Shown here: piece by piece, positions 61,561-64,000 of the stretch
Numbering within the stretch: position 1 is the first letter of the stretch
Layout: each line of letters opens with the position of its first letter
From: Symbiodinium natans
Lineage: Eukaryota; Sar; Dinophyceae; Suessiales; Symbiodiniaceae
Length of the DNA: 64,000 nucleotides
Direction of reading: 5' to 3'
NCBI GenBank assembly: GCA_905221605.1
Contig: CAJNDS010000378.1
Coordinates: 1 to 64,000, forward strand
Notes under the pieces: generated by a model
What the model saw: only the letters and a program-made list of their open reading frames with translations
Told to the model about the DNA's origin: nothing
The model's database searches: none
Translations under genes and position numbers: made by a program

Positions 61561-64000
61561 GCTGTATTGGTTTATTCCGGTTGTTATGTTATGTGAGCTG
61601 GGCGCTTTTCCCTCGACCGATGGCTTGGGGCCCAAGAAGGGAAGCCTGTGAGGTGAGAGTACATTGAGTCAGTACATGACGCATCTTGATGTGCCAGAGT
61701 CGAAAAATGCTCTGAGGAGCTTGTGCCGGCTGCCCACGTTGAGGCCCACGACCTGTTGCTAGAGTCTGCTAAGCTGCGCAAGCTCTTCTGATGCGAAGTC
61801 GCAGTGCGCCCGCACAGAAGGCGAGAGCGCATCCAAGTGGCCAAGCTACTTTAGTCACCCGACTGCGCAGATATGCCGAACCGCTCGCTGCTCCAAGGAA
61901 AACGCGTGCGGCGCAAGCGCTGCGCTTCACTCCTGGTCCTGGCAGCAGCGGTGGCTTGGCCGAAAGGTGTCACCCAGATGGTTTCGAACATTTTCAGCCG
62001 CGGAGTGCAACAGCCCTGGCAACTCAGAGGCCGATGATTCAGCACGTCTCTTATCACTGGCACTGACTTCTGTCGGTAAGGTTTTCTGCTGCTGGCTACT
62101 GTCGAGCCATGGCGGCGAGAGTGAGGATGCCTGGTCATTTGGACTTCCCTTGAGCGGTGGAAAAAAGTCAGTGCAGGAGCTGGACACGGCATTTGCATCC
62201 GTGGGCTTCGTGAAGCAAGCCGCGCCGGCCTTTGCTTGTGGAGCAGTTCTTGTAGGGCATTTTGGCAATTTGAACGGGCTGTGGCCGCTGTGTGTGTAGC
62301 CAGCCTTTTCCTCTGAACTACAGGCGCCGCCAGCAGTTGCCCTCTTGGGCGGTTTAGCCTTGTACGGAATGGGAGGCTGGAAGTGAGCTGGTGTTAGTCC
62401 CGGCCCTGCTCTTGTCACTTGAATTGAAATGGTTGAAGTGTTGGCAGCAACAGGGCCGGAAACCGTGGCCATATTGTTGATCTACTTCGGGGCTGCACCC
62501 TGAGCTTGTGCTTCTGGCTAGCGGCGAGCTTCCTTCAGAAAGCACCTCCACGGTCTAGATCTTGGAGGCGCAGACTGGCATGAACTTATACATTAAGAAT
62601 GTGCTGTCCAGAATCGTGGTTGATGAGGAACAAGGCCAGGAGTTGAGTAGGGGGACTTTTCAAGTCATTGTTGCACAATGTCATGCAGCCTTCAGGCAGA
62701 CGGGGGCTGCCCATTGGCTTCCTCCTCACAGCTATCCAGCAGTTTTTCCCTCAGCTGAACAAAGCGAATCTCCGTGAGCTTCAGATTTTCGACTTGGCCG
62801 GTTTCCTTACCCTGTTGCTCAGGATGGTAGCCTTCATCGCATTTTGCATCTTTCTCCTCGCAGGCTGAGCCAGCCTATATATGTTGCATGCCCGACCGCT
62901 CTGCCCTGGCCAGGACTGAACTCGAGCAGTGAGTATGGAAGAAGGATGAAAGTGCAAAATGTAGAGCCGCAGATCCCATTTGGCGCGAAAGGAAGGGCAG
63001 GAGGCCCTGGAGGCCCTAGAGGTTGTAAGGCGTGTAAGGCCCAATGGCCAGAGCTTTGGAGCCTTCAGCCCCGATCGATGTCGACCACCGCGAACAATGC
63101 GCAAAAAACGATGCAAAACGCAAAGAGGAAACACAGAAGTGGGCCGAAAAGCTCTCAACATCAAAGGTGTGGCAAATGCGTGGCAGCCCGATGCGGCCCG
63201 CTCCCATGAGAAAGCCCTTATAGCAGTCTTAGTATCTCTTAACGCCCTCGGCCAGCTCGGAAAAAATGTTTCTGTCCCTGGGAGATTTTGGTTTCTACGT
63301 TTTTGCACGCGCATCGCCCCATGCAAGGTCGGCTTTGCTGTGCCGGTTACCAGGCGCGCGGGCCAAGTAAAGCGGCTTTTTTCGGGGGCCTGTGGAGACC
63401 TTTGGACCTTCGCACGACCCTCCCGAGACCCGATCTGCACTCCGCCCAAATCTGGTCTTCGGAGAGATCTTCAAGCTGCTGACCATTGCTTCCCCATTTG
63501 CTTCTGTGTGACTTTACGAGGTGAAGCAGCTGAAGACTGGCAAAGAATGGGTAGCATCCGCAGACATTCGCTGACCTAGGAGAAGGCAAACGCCTTTGAG
63601 TTCCCTTCTCGCTCTTAGGTGGCGGTCCTTTGCTTCAGCATGGCTTTCGCGTTGAACATCGGTCTGAACAACTTCAGCTTGTCCTTGGTAGCAATCTCGC
63701 CAATGGCTCAGACAGAGTTGCATTGTGAGAGAAGTTCCCTCGCAAAAGCCAGTCAATACTCCATCTGTCAACGCGTTCCCAAGACGTACTTATGCTCTGC
63801 TTGCCTCATCAAGGATCAACATGATCATCCGAACTTGCCTGCCGCTCTCCACGGTCATGGCCTCATCAACAGCAGAAAACCGCAACAAATACTGCCAGAA
63901 CTCCACTTCCATTCCAGGCAGTCTCTGAGCTGCTGCTGGGATCTCTGCTCGGGATCCAACGGAAGGCCAGCTCCGCCACCAACTACTTCTACCACATGCA
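61561..64000. other. No supportable gene
   Basis: Overlapping frames of 180-220 codons occur on both strands (61927-62472 minus, 62781-63449 minus, 62980-63579 plus). None has a recognised motif and I cannot choose between strands. A hydrophobic stretch is encoded near 62720-62860 on +. Confidence 0.4.

Noticed and set aside
61927-62472. Minus-strand 181-aa Pro/Ser-rich ORF
   Set aside because: The overlapping + strand frame (61967-62299) looks equally protein-like and neither has a motif; strand cannot be decided.
62781-63579. Opposing 222-aa (-) and 199-aa (+) ORFs
   Set aside because: No recognised motif in either; overlapping long frames on both strands are expected at this composition.
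1-64000. tRNA, rRNA or intact dinoflagellate spliced-leader genes
   Set aside because: I scanned for tRNA arm words and the spliced-leader motif and saw none; a covariance search would be needed to exclude them.

Overview
The window looks like nuclear DNA of a dinoflagellate, most likely of the Symbiodiniaceae type. Evidence: sparse coding sequence in mid-GC DNA, many simple repeats, degenerate CCCTAAA/TTTAGGG telomere-type heptamers scattered over 48-56 kb, a well-supported GC-AG intron, and a long intronless retroelement-like block in an otherwise gene-poor region. No database search was possible, so the taxonomy is inference.

Layout. 1-6.2 kb: mostly non-coding, with short coiled-coil-like exon fragments, one copy of a dispersed repeat (1107-1318) and a perfect 33-bp inverted repeat (2443-2541). 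6.2-6.7 kb: one intronless helical ORF. 8.5-26.6 kb: a dense, single-strand accessory block. It encodes a 1.7-kb-residue protein joining an endonuclease/exonuclease/phosphatase-type endonuclease, reverse transcriptase, zinc fingers and a ubiquitin-specific-protease-like domain. Downstream lie a basic unknown protein, a small Cys-rich protein, a 628-aa unknown protein, a dual-specificity-phosphatase-like protein, a disordered Pro-rich protein, and four tandem paralogues of an unrecognised ~400-aa family (two intact, two frameshifted).

The main discovery candidate is a set of about 23 short hairpins confined to 8.8-26.4 kb, all in the same orientation as the genes. Each has a near-invariant inner hairpin (GAGG-TCN-CCTC) inside an outer stem whose sequence differs at every site but is nearly always self-complementary. 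They bracket the genes: one just upstream of a start codon, one at the stop codon (often supplying the TGA), with ~0.1-0.4-kb spacers between bracketed genes. Some lie inside ORFs and are translated in two different frames. This resembles a cassette array or a polycistron with a structured punctuation mark, carried by a non-LTR-like retroelement.

26.6-41.7 kb: gene-poor DNA with a second copy of the dispersed repeat (30.2 kb), weak membrane-protein exon candidates (34.5 and 39.4 kb) and G/C-tract repeats (40.0-41.0 kb). 41.7-43.4 kb: a multi-exon gene for a furin-like Cys-rich, single-pass membrane protein. 45.1-45.4 kb: a 52-bp tandem repeat. 48-56 kb: telomere-like heptamers, with an AT-rich foreign-looking island at 51.8-52.3 kb. 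59.9-61.6 kb: a repeat array with inverted units around a 0.7-kb C/T tract, a (TA)n tract and a second AT-rich island. 61.6-64 kb: no gene I can support.
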